From: VBAS01 sp964508655
GTDB taxonomy: Bacteria; Bacteroidota; Bacteroidia; Chitinophagales; Chitinophagaceae
Direction: 5' to 3'
DNA length: 64,000 nt
Assembly (NCBI GenBank): GCA_964508655.1
Contig: CAZDUO010000009.1
Span: forward strand, 1 to 64,000
Shown here: positions 36,773 through 46,469 of the stretch, piece by piece
Layout of the letters: every line of letters begins with the position of its first letter
Position numbering within the stretch: position 1 is the first letter of the stretch
Program-made: the position numbers and the translations under genes
Notes under the pieces: generated by a model
Databases searched by the model: none
The model's input: the letters and a program-made list of their open reading frames with translations, nothing else
What the model was told of the DNA's origin: nothing

Positions 36773-39700
36773 ATGTGGATAAAAACCGGTTTATTGTTTG
36801 TGCTGTTTGCATTTGCGCCATTTTTTTCACAGGCCCAGTCAATTGATTCGCTTGAAAAACTTATCGCCGGCAAGAATTTGAGCAGCCGGCAAAGAGCCGA
36901 TGCACTCAACCTGCTAAGCCAAAAACTGATTTTTGTAAATGATAACCGTGCGGCGCACCTGGCGCATGAGTCACTGGAACTGGCCTTCCGCATCAATTAC
37001 CCGCTGGGTCAGGCGGCGGCCTATCGTGTCTTATCCAGCATTTATTCTATTTCAGGAAAAGATTTTATCAGCGCCGAATACCTCCAGCGGGCATTGGATA
37101 TTTTCAGGGACTATGACGATTCCATTGGTATTGCCAATTGTTATATTTCAATGGGACACGCATTCCGCAAACAAAACAACCGGCCGGCCGAAGTGGAGTA
37201 TCATAAAAAATCTTTTGAGATTTTTTCGCGGTTGAAAATCCCAGACCGCATCGGCACAGCAGCCCACAACCTGGGCGAGAGTTATTTAAATACCGGCGAT
37301 AACCTGAAATGCCGTGAGTTGACACTGCTGGCAATTAAAATAAATGACTCAATCGGCAACCTGCCGGTGCTTTCCAATTGTTACAAAGTAATCGGCAAGC
37401 TTGAATTTACGGAAGGAAATTATCATAAGGCAGAAAATTATTTTAACCGGTTGCTTGACATTTCAAAAGTATTGGGAGATAATTCTCAAAAAATTTCCAC
37501 CATCGAGGCCATGATTTACCTGGCTGAAATAAAAGGAAGGCAGGGCGATAAGCGACAGCAATTGATAATATTAAAAAAAGCTGCCGGTTTCAGCCAAATG
37601 CATCTTTTGGCCGGTTACCTGCAGCAAATCTATACGGCGTTAATCCGGTTTTATATTGATGAAAATGATACGCAACAGGCAGCCGCCGCTGTGAAAGAAT
37701 ACAACCAGGTTTCTGAATCGGTGACAATCAGGCTGCTACAGCAGCAGGCCAACCTCAGCGATTATGTTATCAGTGCTTACCGCTTTCACGAAAATGAAAG
37801 AAAAAATGCCCAAAATAAAAATATTACCCAGTCTGTAACGCTCAGGAATAAAAACATTCTGCTTGTCATATTGCTGGTATTTGCACTGTTGCTCACAGGG
37901 TTTATTTCCCTTTTACTCATCATAAGCCGGCAGCGGAAAAAGGCTGTTGAAACAATCCGCCAAAATGAAGAAAAATACCGTCGCCTGTTCGAAATGAGCC
38001 TGGCTGGTATTTACCAGACCAATGCCAGAGGAGAAATACTGACCAGCAACCTGTCTTTTGCCCGTATGCTTGGCTTTAATTCGGTGGAGGAACTTAAAAA
38101 AGTCAAGGCGACTGATTTATATAATACAAAGGCGGAAAGAGAAAATTTTCTTGAAATTCTACGGAAAGAACAGCAAATTATCAATAATGAACTGCGGCTC
38201 AAAGGCCACCATGGCAACACGATTCATTGTGTTGAAAATGTAATTCGCTACCAGGACAGCAACGGCGAAGAAATATTTGAAGGAGTCATAATTGACATTA
38301 CGGGGTTGAAAACTGCAGAAAAAGAACTGATGCAGTCGAGGGAAAAATATTTTTCACTGATTAACACGGTAGATGGCATTGTGTGGGAAGCCGATGCCCA
38401 AACCTTCCGGTTCAATTTTGTGAGCCGGCAGGCCGAAAAGCTTCTTGGCTACCCGGTTGATGATTGGATTAACCGCCCCGGCTTCTGGAAAGATCACATA
38501 CATGAGGATGACCGCAACTGGGCAGTGGCGTATTGCATTCAATGTACACGGGATAAAAAACCACATGAATTTGAATATCGCATGGTGGCTGCCGATGGAC
38601 GCACGGTGTGGCTCAGAGATATTGTCACCGTGCTGGTTGAAAATGACAAACCCGTTTTGCTGCGCGGCATTATGGTGGATATTACCGAAAAGAAAAAAAC
38701 ACAGACTGCCCTGGAAGACTCAGAAAAAAAACTCCGCCAGGTGTTGACGAGCATGGCTGATAACTTTTATGTAATTGACCGCAATTACCGGGTTATACTG
38801 ATAAATGAAAAGGCTAAAATGAACCTGGCAAAGGCCTGGGGAAAGCCCGTTGACATGGGTACCAATATACTTGATGCAATACCCGAAAAAAGTACTTCCC
38901 GTGTCAGACAACATTTTGAAAAAGCTTTTCAGGGAGAGCAATCGGAATATGAACTCTATAATCCGAACCCCGGGCTGACCGAGTGGGTGTCGGTAAGTTT
39001 TGTACCCGTGCAGGATGATAGCGAGGCAATTTTGAGTGTATGCGTCATTGCAAAAGATATCACCGAACGAAAAAAAGCTGAAATCGAACTGGCCGAAAGC
39101 GAAAACCGGCTGCGCACCATCTTTAACAGCGAACCGGAGTGCATCAAACTTGTAAACGCTGATGGTGAATTGCTAAAAATAAATCCCGCCGGCCTGGCAA
39201 TGATTGAAGCCGAAAACGAAGAACAGGTGCGGGGCAAAAATATTAATAACCTTGTAACACCGCCTTACCGCAATGCTTTTAATAAGCTCGCCAGCGATGT
39301 ATTTGCCGGAAAACCCGGTATGCTCGAGTTTGAGATTGTTGGTTTAAAAGGCACACAGCGCTGGCTGGAAACCCATGCCGTGCCGCTGAAAAATGCCGAA
39401 GGAAAAATCATCGCTCTGCTCAGTGTTACCCGCGATGTATCGGAGCGGAAAAAAACCGCAGAAGAACTTTTAAGGGAAAAGACACTTTCTGATTCAATTA
39501 TCAACAGCCTGCCCGGCGTGTTCTATTTACTGGATGAATCCGGGAACTATTTGCGATGGAATAAAAACGTTGAAGCTATTTCCGGTTTTTGCCCAGAAGA
39601 AATCAGCAGGATGCATGCACTGGATTTTATTGATGAAGCAGATAAAAAAAATGTTGCCGGCACCATGGCAAGAGTGTTTGAAAAAGGAATGGCTGACGTG

Positions 39701-41272
39701 GAAGCCACAGTTCTTACTAAAGACAAAAAGAAAATCCCTTTTTACATGAATGGCTGGCGGGTGATTTTTGACGGCCGGCCCTGCCTGATAGGCATAGGTA
39801 TTGATATTTCTGAGCGTAAAAAAACCGAAGCGGCCATTAGAAAATACAATGAGCGGTTCGAAATGATCGCTGCCACCACCCATGACGCCATCTGGGAATG
39901 GAACCTTGAAACCGGCGAAATATGGGGTAATGAAATGCACCAGCGGTTGTATGGACTTACCTCGTCAGACCCGGTTCCCACAGAAGAAATGTGGAAAAAA
40001 AGAATACATCCCGGAGACCGGAAAGAAGTTATACACGATCTCGCAGAAGCACTGGCTTCGGACAAGAATGTCTGGTTAAAGGAATATCGTTTCCTGGTGC
40101 AGGATGAATATAAAGACATCTACGATCGTAGCTATATTGTGCGCAATGCGGCAGGCAAACCCATCCGCATCATGGGCAGCATGATGGATATAACCGAACG
40201 TAAAAAGGCCGAGCAGGCTATACGAACCAGCGAAGAAACCCGGCGGCTGATTATGAACTCGGCTATGGATGCCATCATTGTGATGAACACAGAAGGACGT
40301 GTTACCAGCTGGAATCCGCAGGCAGAAATCATTTTTGGATGGAAAGAAAAGGAAGTCGTGGGAAAATTGCTAAGCGATACCATTATTCCTGGCCACCTGA
40401 AGGAAAAAAATAATAGGGGTCTTGCAAATTATTTGCAAACCGGGAAAGGTCCGTTGCTTAATAAACTCATCGAGATTATGGCTGTAAACCGCGAGGGCAA
40501 AGAATTTCCCGTCGAACTGAGCATTATTGATATAAAACAGGGTGGCGAAATATTCTTTTGTGGATTCATTCGTGATATTTCAGGCCGAAAGCAGGCAGAG
40601 GAAAAACTGAAACAATCGTATGAGGATATCCGCCGGCTGGCTTCGCATCTTGAAAAAGTGAGAGAAGAAGAACGCATAAACATTGCACGGGAAATTCACG
40701 ATGAGCTGGGGCAACAGCTCACGGTATTGAAAATGGACATTTCCTGGCTAAATAAAAAACTAACGGTTAATGACCCGGGCATCAGGCAAAAGATACAGGA
40801 ACTGCTGAAAGTGATAGATCATACTGTAAATACGGTGCGAAGAATTTCTACAGAACTTCGGCCAAGCATACTGGATGATCTTGGCCTTGTAGCTGCACTG
40901 GAATGGCAAAGCCAGGAGTTTAAGAATCATTCAGGTATTAAAACAAAATTTGTTTCCAAAGTGGATGAAGTAAAAATACCCGGCGGCGTGGCAACTACCC
41001 TGTTCCGCATTTTCCAGGAGAGCCTCACCAATGTGGCGCGACATGCCGGAGCTACCAGCGTGGAAGCCGTGTTGAGCATGGAAAAAGAAAAAATCAAAAT
41101 GACGATTACCGATGACGGCAAAGGATTTTATACAGAACGTATTGAAAATAAAAAAACATTGGGTATATTAGGCATGCGTGAAAGGGCAACCCTGATGGGA
41201 GGGGAATATAAAATAATCAGTACTCCGGGAAAAGGCACACAAATACAGGTTACCGTTCCGGTTAGTAGCTAA
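36773..41272 (+). CDS. TPR-containing sensor histidine kinase with seven PAS domains
   Basis: About 1499 residues from the ATG at 36773, the start of a signal peptide (MWIKTGLLFVLFAFAPFFSQ); the frame runs back to 36611 but that part is not signal-like. A periplasmic helical TPR region (about 25-345, with GTAAHNLGESYLNTGDN) is followed by one membrane helix (about 360-385, ILLVILLVFALLLTGFISLL) and seven PAS/PAC units, each closing with a DITERKK-type motif. A HisKA_3 domain follows (INIAREIHDELGQQLTVL, phospho-His about 1309), then HATPase (FRIFQESLTNVARHA; TDDGKGF; LGILGMRERATLMGG). This is a hybrid-less NarX-like kinase. The response regulator gene follows by 21 bases and is its likely partner. 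Confidence 0.93.
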   Translation: MWIKTGLLFVLFAFAPFFSQAQSIDSLEKLIAGKNLSSRQRADALNLLSQKLIFVNDNRAAHLAHESLELAFRINYPLGQAAAYRVLSSIYSISGKDFISAEYLQRALDIFRDYDDSIGIANCYISMGHAFRKQNNRPAEVEYHKKSFEIFSRLKIPDRIGTAAHNLGESYLNTGDNLKCRELTLLAIKINDSIGNLPVLSNCYKVIGKLEFTEGNYHKAENYFNRLLDISKVLGDNSQKISTIEAMIYLAEIKGRQGDKRQQLIILKKAAGFSQMHLLAGYLQQIYTALIRFYIDENDTQQAAAAVKEYNQVSESVTIRLLQQQANLSDYVISAYRFHENERKNAQNKNITQSVTLRNKNILLVILLVFALLLTGFISLLLIISRQRKKAVETIRQNEEKYRRLFEMSLAGIYQTNARGEILTSNLSFARMLGFNSVEELKKVKATDLYNTKAERENFLEILRKEQQIINNELRLKGHHGNTIHCVENVIRYQDSNGEEIFEGVIIDITGLKTAEKELMQSREKYFSLINTVDGIVWEADAQTFRFNFVSRQAEKLLGYPVDDWINRPGFWKDHIHEDDRNWAVAYCIQCTRDKKPHEFEYRMVAADGRTVWLRDIVTVLVENDKPVLLRGIMVDITEKKKTQTALEDSEKKLRQVLTSMADNFYVIDRNYRVILINEKAKMNLAKAWGKPVDMGTNILDAIPEKSTSRVRQHFEKAFQGEQSEYELYNPNPGLTEWVSVSFVPVQDDSEAILSVCVIAKDITERKKAEIELAESENRLRTIFNSEPECIKLVNADGELLKINPAGLAMIEAENEEQVRGKNINNLVTPPYRNAFNKLASDVFAGKPGMLEFEIVGLKGTQRWLETHAVPLKNAEGKIIALLSVTRDVSERKKTAEELLREKTLSDSIINSLPGVFYLLDESGNYLRWNKNVEAISGFCPEEISRMHALDFIDEADKKNVAGTMARVFEKGMADVEATVLTKDKKKIPFYMNGWRVIFDGRPCLIGIGIDISERKKTEAAIRKYNERFEMIAATTHDAIWEWNLETGEIWGNEMHQRLYGLTSSDPVPTEEMWKKRIHPGDRKEVIHDLAEALASDKNVWLKEYRFLVQDEYKDIYDRSYIVRNAAGKPIRIMGSMMDITERKKAEQAIRTSEETRRLIMNSAMDAIIVMNTEGRVTSWNPQAEIIFGWKEKEVVGKLLSDTIIPGHLKEKNNRGLANYLQTGKGPLLNKLIEIMAVNREGKEFPVELSIIDIKQGGEIFFCGFIRDISGRKQAEEKLKQSYEDIRRLASHLEKVREEERINIAREIHDELGQQLTVLKMDISWLNKKLTVNDPGIRQKIQELLKVIDHTVNTVRRISTELRPSILDDLGLVAALEWQSQEFKNHSGIKTKFVSKVDEVKIPGGVATTLFRIFQESLTNVARHAGATSVEAVLSMEKEKIKMTITDDGKGFYTERIENKKTLGILGMRERATLMGGEYKIISTPGKGTQIQVTVPVSS

Positions 41273-41293
41273 AGGTAAACGGAAAACTGTTTT

Positions 41294-41923
41294 ATGATTC
41301 GTATTCTGATTGCAGATGATCATGCAATAGTAAGGCGGGGATTGAGGCAGATTATACTCGACGAATACCCTTCGGCTGAGATAGGTGAAGTGGGCGATGT
41401 AGAAAGCCTGGTAGCCCAGGTGGTTAAAGCCACCTGGGATGTGGTGATATGTGACATCAGTATGCCCGGCCGCAGCGGTATTGAAGCCCTGCAGCAGGTA
41501 AAGGAAATTCAGCCGAAACTCCCTGTTCTTATCATGAGCATGCACCCCGAAGATCAATATGCCTTGCGGGTACTGAAAGCCGGCGCCTCCGGCTACCTGA
41601 ACAAAGATTCGGTGCATGAAGAGCTGATTAAAGCTATACAGACCGTAAAACTTGGCCGAAAATTTATTACACCTTCTATAGCTGAAAAACTTGCCGGCGC
41701 CCTCAACCTGCCCGCCCATGCTGCCCTGCATGAGCAACTCAGCAACCGTGAATTTGATGTCTTGCTGATGCTGGCTTCCGGCAAATCCATTTCCGAAATT
41801 GCAACCCGGCTTTCGCTCAGCGCTACCACCATCAGCACCTACAGGGCACGCATACTGGAAAAAATGAAAATGCGCAGCAATGCAGAACTTACCCGCTATG
41901 CCATTGAAAAAGGCTTAATATGA
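41294..41923 (+). CDS. Response regulator, NarL/FixJ (LuxR) type
   Basis: 209 residues with a receiver domain (D8/D9; phospho-acceptor D54 in VVICDISMPG; KDS switch Lys) and a LuxR helix-turn-helix (LSNREFDVLLMLASGKSISE, TISTYRARILEKMKM). It starts 21 bases after the seven-PAS kinase and is almost certainly its partner. It is about 60% similar by eye to the regulator at 42083 over the receiver, suggesting a local duplication. Confidence 0.93.
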   Translation: MIRILIADDHAIVRRGLRQIILDEYPSAEIGEVGDVESLVAQVVKATWDVVICDISMPGRSGIEALQQVKEIQPKLPVLIMSMHPEDQYALRVLKAGASGYLNKDSVHEELIKAIQTVKLGRKFITPSIAEKLAGALNLPAHAALHEQLSNREFDVLLMLASGKSISEIATRLSLSATTISTYRARILEKMKMRSNAELTRYAIEKGLI

Positions 41924-41939
41924 TTTATTTACTTCAGCA

Positions 41940-41957
41940 TGTAGTTGAACTACTACA
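41940..41957. promoter_or_regulatory. Palindrome TGTAGT-N6-ACTACA between response regulator genes
   Basis: A perfect 6-bp inverted repeat with a 6-base spacer, 17 bases after the stop at 41923 and 126 bases before the ATG at 42083. Arms and spacer length are the same as at 35513-35532; the spacer sequences differ (TGAACT here, TTGATT there), as expected for a dimer-binding operator. Confidence 0.55.
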
Positions 41958-42082
41958 CCATAATGAAACATTGGTTACAGGTACGGAATTAACGGAATAT
42001 TTTCTTTGTAAAGAGACCCGTATTTGTGAAAACATGTTCTGCAGTTCTGTAATAACAAGACCCGGTTCTTTTTTTCAGCCTT

Positions 42083-42766
42083 ATGCTTAAAATTCTCATT
42101 GCCGATGATCATATCATCGTCCGCAGAGGTATTATGCAGATTCTCCTGGAGGGGTTTCCCGAACTGGAAATAGGTGAAGCTGCCGACACAGACTCGTTGG
42201 TTGAAAAGGCAATTAATGAAAAATGGGATATCATTATTTCTGATATTACCATGCCGGGAGGCGGAGGACTTATTGCTTTAAAAAAAATTCGGGAAATAAA
42301 ACCGGCCCAACCGGTGCTAATCGTAACCGTCTTTGCCGAAGGGTATTATGCCTTGCCTGTATTTCGGGCAGGCGCTTCGGGATTTTTAAATAAAGACACA
42401 GCGGCGGAAGAGCTGCTTATTGCCGTTAAAAAAATATTGGCTGGTCATCGTTATCTGCCTGCATCATTGGCTGAAAAACTGAAGCCGGAACAATGCCGCG
42501 AGGCAGGTATACTGCCACATGAATTTCTTTCTGAAGCAGGATTGGAAATCATGCACCGGTATTCAAATGGCCAGGGCACACAAGAAATGGCTGAACAAAT
42601 GCAGATGACAGCAGAAGCAGTAAGCAATTGTATCTTACAAATCATGGATAAACTTGCATTAAAGACCAGGCAGGAACTGGTACAATATATCCAGGATAAC
42701 CAGCTGAACAATAAAAAATTTTTTTTCAGTAGAATGCATACGGCAGGCAGCGAAGAATTTTTGTAG
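42083..42766 (+). CDS. Response regulator with degenerate LuxR-type DNA-binding domain
   Basis: 227 residues. The receiver domain is complete (D8/D9, phospho-acceptor D54 in IIISDITMPG, KDT switch Lys). The C-terminal region aligns with a LuxR helix-turn-helix, but the recognition helix reads AVSNCILQIMDKL instead of the usual TVxxHxxxIxxKL, losing the conserved basic and His residues. A tail rich in Phe and Lys follows. It may bind DNA differently or not at all. It is a likely duplicate of the gene at 41294. Confidence 0.85.
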   Translation: MLKILIADDHIIVRRGIMQILLEGFPELEIGEAADTDSLVEKAINEKWDIIISDITMPGGGGLIALKKIREIKPAQPVLIVTVFAEGYYALPVFRAGASGFLNKDTAAEELLIAVKKILAGHRYLPASLAEKLKPEQCREAGILPHEFLSEAGLEIMHRYSNGQGTQEMAEQMQMTAEAVSNCILQIMDKLALKTRQELVQYIQDNQLNNKKFFFSRMHTAGSEEFL

Positions 42767-42813
42767 TTATGAATAAGAGGTAATACTAATTGTAAGCCCG
42801 GTACAGGGTGTTT

Positions 42814-42833
42814 ATTTTGCGAAAAAGCAAAAT
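42814..42833. promoter_or_regulatory. Inverted repeat ATTTTGC-N6-GCAAAAT abutting a start codon
   Basis: A perfect 7-bp inverted repeat with a 6-base A-rich spacer ends at the base before the ATG at 42834. In mRNA it could fold and hide the ribosome-binding region; in DNA it could bind a dimeric regulator. Confidence 0.4.
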
Positions 42834-43205
42834 ATGAATAATAAAAAACTGGTAATACTGTTAGTGGAAGATTCGTTGCTGATAATTGAAAGAATTATCG
42901 GGATGCTGGGTGAACTGGATAATGTGAAGCTGATAGTCCACGCAGCCAATTACCGCGAAAGCATCCGTATGATGAATGAGGTAAGCGCCGATGTGGTTTT
43001 ACTCGATCTGAACCTGCCCGACAAAAGCGGCATTGAACTGCTGCAGGTAATTAAAACCACACAACCGAAAATGAAAGTGATTGTACTGACCAATCATGCT
43101 ACCGAAGGCTATAGGGAAATCTGCACCAGCATGGGAGCCGATTATTTTTTTGACAAGTCAAATGACTTTGATAAAATTCCCGATGTCATCGGCAGCATGT
43201 GCTAA
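42834..43205 (+). CDS. Single-domain response regulator
   Basis: 123 residues made only of a CheY-like receiver: acidic pair E12/D13, phospho-acceptor D58 in VVLLDLNLPD, switch residues VLTNHA and DKS. There is no output domain, so it may pass phosphate on or act as a sink. The kinase gene starts 11 bases downstream of its stop and is its probable partner. Confidence 0.92.
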   Translation: MNNKKLVILLVEDSLLIIERIIGMLGELDNVKLIVHAANYRESIRMMNEVSADVVLLDLNLPDKSGIELLQVIKTTQPKMKVIVLTNHATEGYREICTSMGADYFFDKSNDFDKIPDVIGSMC

Positions 43206-43216
43206 ATTCTAAACCT

Positions 43217-45391
43217 ATGACAACCGATTTTCTGCGAAAAACCCGTGACCGTGACAGGGATTATTACCTGCTGGTAATTGACGGCAACGGCGTGATTCAT
43301 TTTGCCAACTCGCACCTGCTTACAAATTTTGAGCTGAACCAGGAAAAAATTCTGCGCACCGGTTTTTTCGGACTGCTCGATTCATCACAACAGAAAAATT
43401 TCCGCCATTTGCTGGCACAGGTAAAACAAACGAGGCAACCCGCCGTCATTGAAATGTCGGCACGCAACGGCTCGCTGCACTGGATAAAATGGGAAATCAG
43501 CCTGCAAAAAAATGCCCGGCATTCTACCGGTAAATTTTTCTGCATAGGTTACGATATCACCGGTAAAAGCAATGCCCAAAAAATGAAGCAGGTGGCCAGG
43601 CGCAACTATGAAGCCATTATGGAAGGGCTTACCATCGGAGTTGTGTTGCAGGATTACAACGGGGAAATACTGGCGGCCAACAGGAAAGCAGCGGAAATAT
43701 TTGGAACCAGCATAGAGGCACTTTATAACACAGGAAATTTCAAAAGCATCTGGCAAAGCATGGAAGTAGAAGGCCGACAGGTATATTTTGAAGAATGTCC
43801 CTGTATGAAGGCGCTTAAATCAGGTATGGTGCAAAGCAATGTGAGTGTCAGCTTAAAATCAGAAGCAGGCAAAGTGAAAACACTGCTGATAAACTCGCAA
43901 CCGCTTTTTGAACCCGGTAACGGCCGCCCTGTTTCTGTTGTTTCTTCCTTTATGGATATCACGGTGGAAAAACAATTTGAAAATAAGGCAAAAGATAATG
44001 AAATGCTCTTTCATGCTTTTAACGAGCATACGCCCAACCTGGCCTGGATGGTGGATGAAGATGCACGATTGATGTATGCCAATCAGTCTTTTTTCAATTA
44101 TCTTGGTTTGACGGAAAAGGCTGTGGGGCAAAATATAGTTGAGCTGATACCGCCGGAAATAGGGGATGCCCTGGTAAAAAAACACCGGCAGGTGATGGAC
44201 ACCGGCCAGGCACAGCAGAGCCAGGAAAAAATGTTTCTTGCCAATGGTTCGGAAATCGTTTTCTGGATCGGCCTGTTTCCCATTCATTCGGTGTCGGGCA
44301 AAAGATTGATTGGCGGAGAAGCCATCAACATTACCAATCGTTTCAGAACAGAACAAAAATTGCAGCAGGTAAATGAAAGGCTCTATTACCTGAGTCATAT
44401 AACTACCGATGCCATCTGGGAGTGGGATATACAAACAGGACAGATTTTCCGCAACCAGATTCTGCAGGAGCTTACAGGCTTTTCATTTCAGCAGGCCTCC
44501 AGCCTTTCCTGGTGGTTCAGGCGGGTACATCCTGATGACAGGCGAAAACTGAGAGACACATTAAAAGGAGCTTTGGAAAAAAAAGAAAAAAGCTGGGAGA
44601 GTGAATACCGGTTTAAAAATGCCTGCGGGCAATACATTATTGTGTACGATCACGGCTACATACTTTATGAAAACGATGTACCGGTTAAAATGATCGGCTC
44701 GCTGCACGATGTGACGCAGCTAAAACAACTGGAATCAAAGCTGCTGGAAGATAAAATACAACACCAGAAAGAAATAACAGAAACCATTTTTGCGGTGCAG
44801 GAAAAGGAAAGAACCCGCATCGGTCACGAACTGCATGATAATGTGAACCAGATACTCAGCACGGCAAAACTGTTTACAGATATGATTGTTCCGTCAACCC
44901 CTGAAGGCGAGCAGTTGAAAAATAAAGTGTCGGAATATATTATTTCTGCCATCGAAGAAATCAGGCGGCTGAGCAAAGAAATGGTTACTCCGCAGCTTAA
45001 AGAAAACGGGCTGGTGAGCAGCATTAAAACACTGGTGGCCGATCTGAAAACAGCAGGCACCCTGCATGTTCTCTTTCATTACTGCGAAGAAGTGGAAAAG
45101 CTCAGCAGCGGGAAAAAAGTTACTTTTTTCCGTATTGTGCAGGAGCAGGTAAGAAATATTCTGAAACACAGCAAGGCAAAGAATCTTTCCATTGACCTGC
45201 AGGCTAAAGATCAGGATGCCGTACTGATTATCCGCGATGATGGCGTGGGTTTTGACCCGGGGCAAACACGGCGAGGCATTGGTCTTTCCAATATTTATGA
45301 ACGTACCCGGTTTTACAACGGAACTGTTTTTATTAAAACTTCACCTGGCAAAGGTTGCCGGCTTACAGTTACAATACCTTTGATTAATTAA
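43217..45391 (+). CDS. Cytoplasmic sensor histidine kinase with four PAS domains
   Basis: About 724 residues from the ATG at 43217; a GTG at 43199 overlapping the previous gene is possible. No membrane helix is visible. Four PAS units follow one another (first with YYLLVIDGNGVIHFANSH; last with DAIWEWDIQTGQIF and WWFRRVHPDDRRKL, a PAS_3 type). A HisKA_3 domain comes next (RTRIGHELHDNVNQILSTAK, phospho-His about 540), then HATPase (FFRIVQEQVRNILKHS; IRDDGVGFDPG; RGIGLSNIYERTRFYNG). It forms a pair with the single-domain regulator upstream. Confidence 0.93.
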   Translation: MTTDFLRKTRDRDRDYYLLVIDGNGVIHFANSHLLTNFELNQEKILRTGFFGLLDSSQQKNFRHLLAQVKQTRQPAVIEMSARNGSLHWIKWEISLQKNARHSTGKFFCIGYDITGKSNAQKMKQVARRNYEAIMEGLTIGVVLQDYNGEILAANRKAAEIFGTSIEALYNTGNFKSIWQSMEVEGRQVYFEECPCMKALKSGMVQSNVSVSLKSEAGKVKTLLINSQPLFEPGNGRPVSVVSSFMDITVEKQFENKAKDNEMLFHAFNEHTPNLAWMVDEDARLMYANQSFFNYLGLTEKAVGQNIVELIPPEIGDALVKKHRQVMDTGQAQQSQEKMFLANGSEIVFWIGLFPIHSVSGKRLIGGEAINITNRFRTEQKLQQVNERLYYLSHITTDAIWEWDIQTGQIFRNQILQELTGFSFQQASSLSWWFRRVHPDDRRKLRDTLKGALEKKEKSWESEYRFKNACGQYIIVYDHGYILYENDVPVKMIGSLHDVTQLKQLESKLLEDKIQHQKEITETIFAVQEKERTRIGHELHDNVNQILSTAKLFTDMIVPSTPEGEQLKNKVSEYIISAIEEIRRLSKEMVTPQLKENGLVSSIKTLVADLKTAGTLHVLFHYCEEVEKLSSGKKVTFFRIVQEQVRNILKHSKAKNLSIDLQAKDQDAVLIIRDDGVGFDPGQTRRGIGLSNIYERTRFYNGTVFIKTSPGKGCRLTVTIPLIN

Positions 45392-45656
45392 TCTGCTACA
45401 TCAAAGCTGGCTGGCCATTTTTTGATATTAGCCGGCTGAGAGTTTTTATAAAAATAACTAAGGGTAATCACTAAACTTTCAAAAATGTCTTTCCTGTTTT
45501 GAATGCAACGGAAGAAAGTTGCGTTGCTGTAAGAACTGACTGGCCTGCCAGCCCGATGCCGGCTGATATTTTTTTAAGAAGCGATAAAAATATCCGGCGC
45601 ATCAACGGCCAGATGTAACGGTCAGAAAAAATCCGATACCTGGAAAATCCGGCCCG

Positions 45657-46268
45657 ATGAAAAAATGGATATTCATTTTATCCGCTTTCGTGATACTGCA
45701 ACAGGCACCTGCCCAATTGAAAGGCGGATTGGAACAATATGGCTCATACTCCCGGCCCGATCCTGCCGTCAGTCTTGAAACCATAATCCATCTGCAAACC
45801 AGTAAAAACTGGTATGGTGAAATCCGCTACAATTATGATGAGCCGGGCGCCGTATCATTCAATGCGGGTAAATCTTTTTCTGCCGGCAACAATTTTTCCA
45901 TTACCCTGACACCCATGCTTGGCTTTGTGTTTGGCACTTACACAGGAGCCAATTTCAATTTTGACCAGGAAGTGGAATGGAAACGGCTGTATTATTCATC
46001 CAAGATTCAGTACACGGTATCTTTCCTGCAAGCGCAGCAGGATTTTTTTTATTCATGGCTTGAAACAGGGTATAATCTCTCACGTCATTTTTATGGCGGG
46101 TTATCATTGCAGTACACGGCGCCCGGTCATCAAATGCAAAAGGGTTTCTACATGGGTTTCTCCGCAGGCAGCTGGAGTTTCCCGGTATATTTTTTTGAAC
46201 CATTTTCAGTCCGCAGTTCCATTACGCTTGGCATCATTTATTCTGCAAATTTTAATAAGAAAGAATAA
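45657..46268 (+). CDS. Outer-membrane beta-barrel-like protein, hypothetical
   Basis: 203 residues with a signal peptide (MKKWIFILSAFVILQQAPAQ). Repeated amphipathic strands with aromatic ends follow (NWYGEIRYNYDEPG, LTPMLGFVFGTYTGANF, HFYGGLSLQYTAPG, ITLGIIYSANF). The pattern fits a small eight-strand barrel. I do not recognise a family. It stands between the signalling island and the surface proteins. Confidence 0.7.
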   Translation: MKKWIFILSAFVILQQAPAQLKGGLEQYGSYSRPDPAVSLETIIHLQTSKNWYGEIRYNYDEPGAVSFNAGKSFSAGNNFSITLTPMLGFVFGTYTGANFNFDQEVEWKRLYYSSKIQYTVSFLQAQQDFFYSWLETGYNLSRHFYGGLSLQYTAPGHQMQKGFYMGFSAGSWSFPVYFFEPFSVRSSITLGIIYSANFNKKE

Positions 46269-46469
46269 AAGGGTATATAATTTATACAGGCTGGCAGGCT
46301 TGAGAAAGAAGACGTTTGATAAAAAGTTTTTAATGTTTTATACTTAGTAAAAACAAGTGAATCACTGAAAATAATTTTTTACCGCAGCATTAAATACATT
46401 ATTCAAAAATCCGGCCGTTATAGAATTCTCAGTAATTGAGTTCGTTGTAAAATCCAAATCGCTCAGAAT

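Noticed and set aside
41168..41737. 189-codon minus-strand frame
   Set aside because: It is antisense to the end of the kinase and the start of the response regulator.
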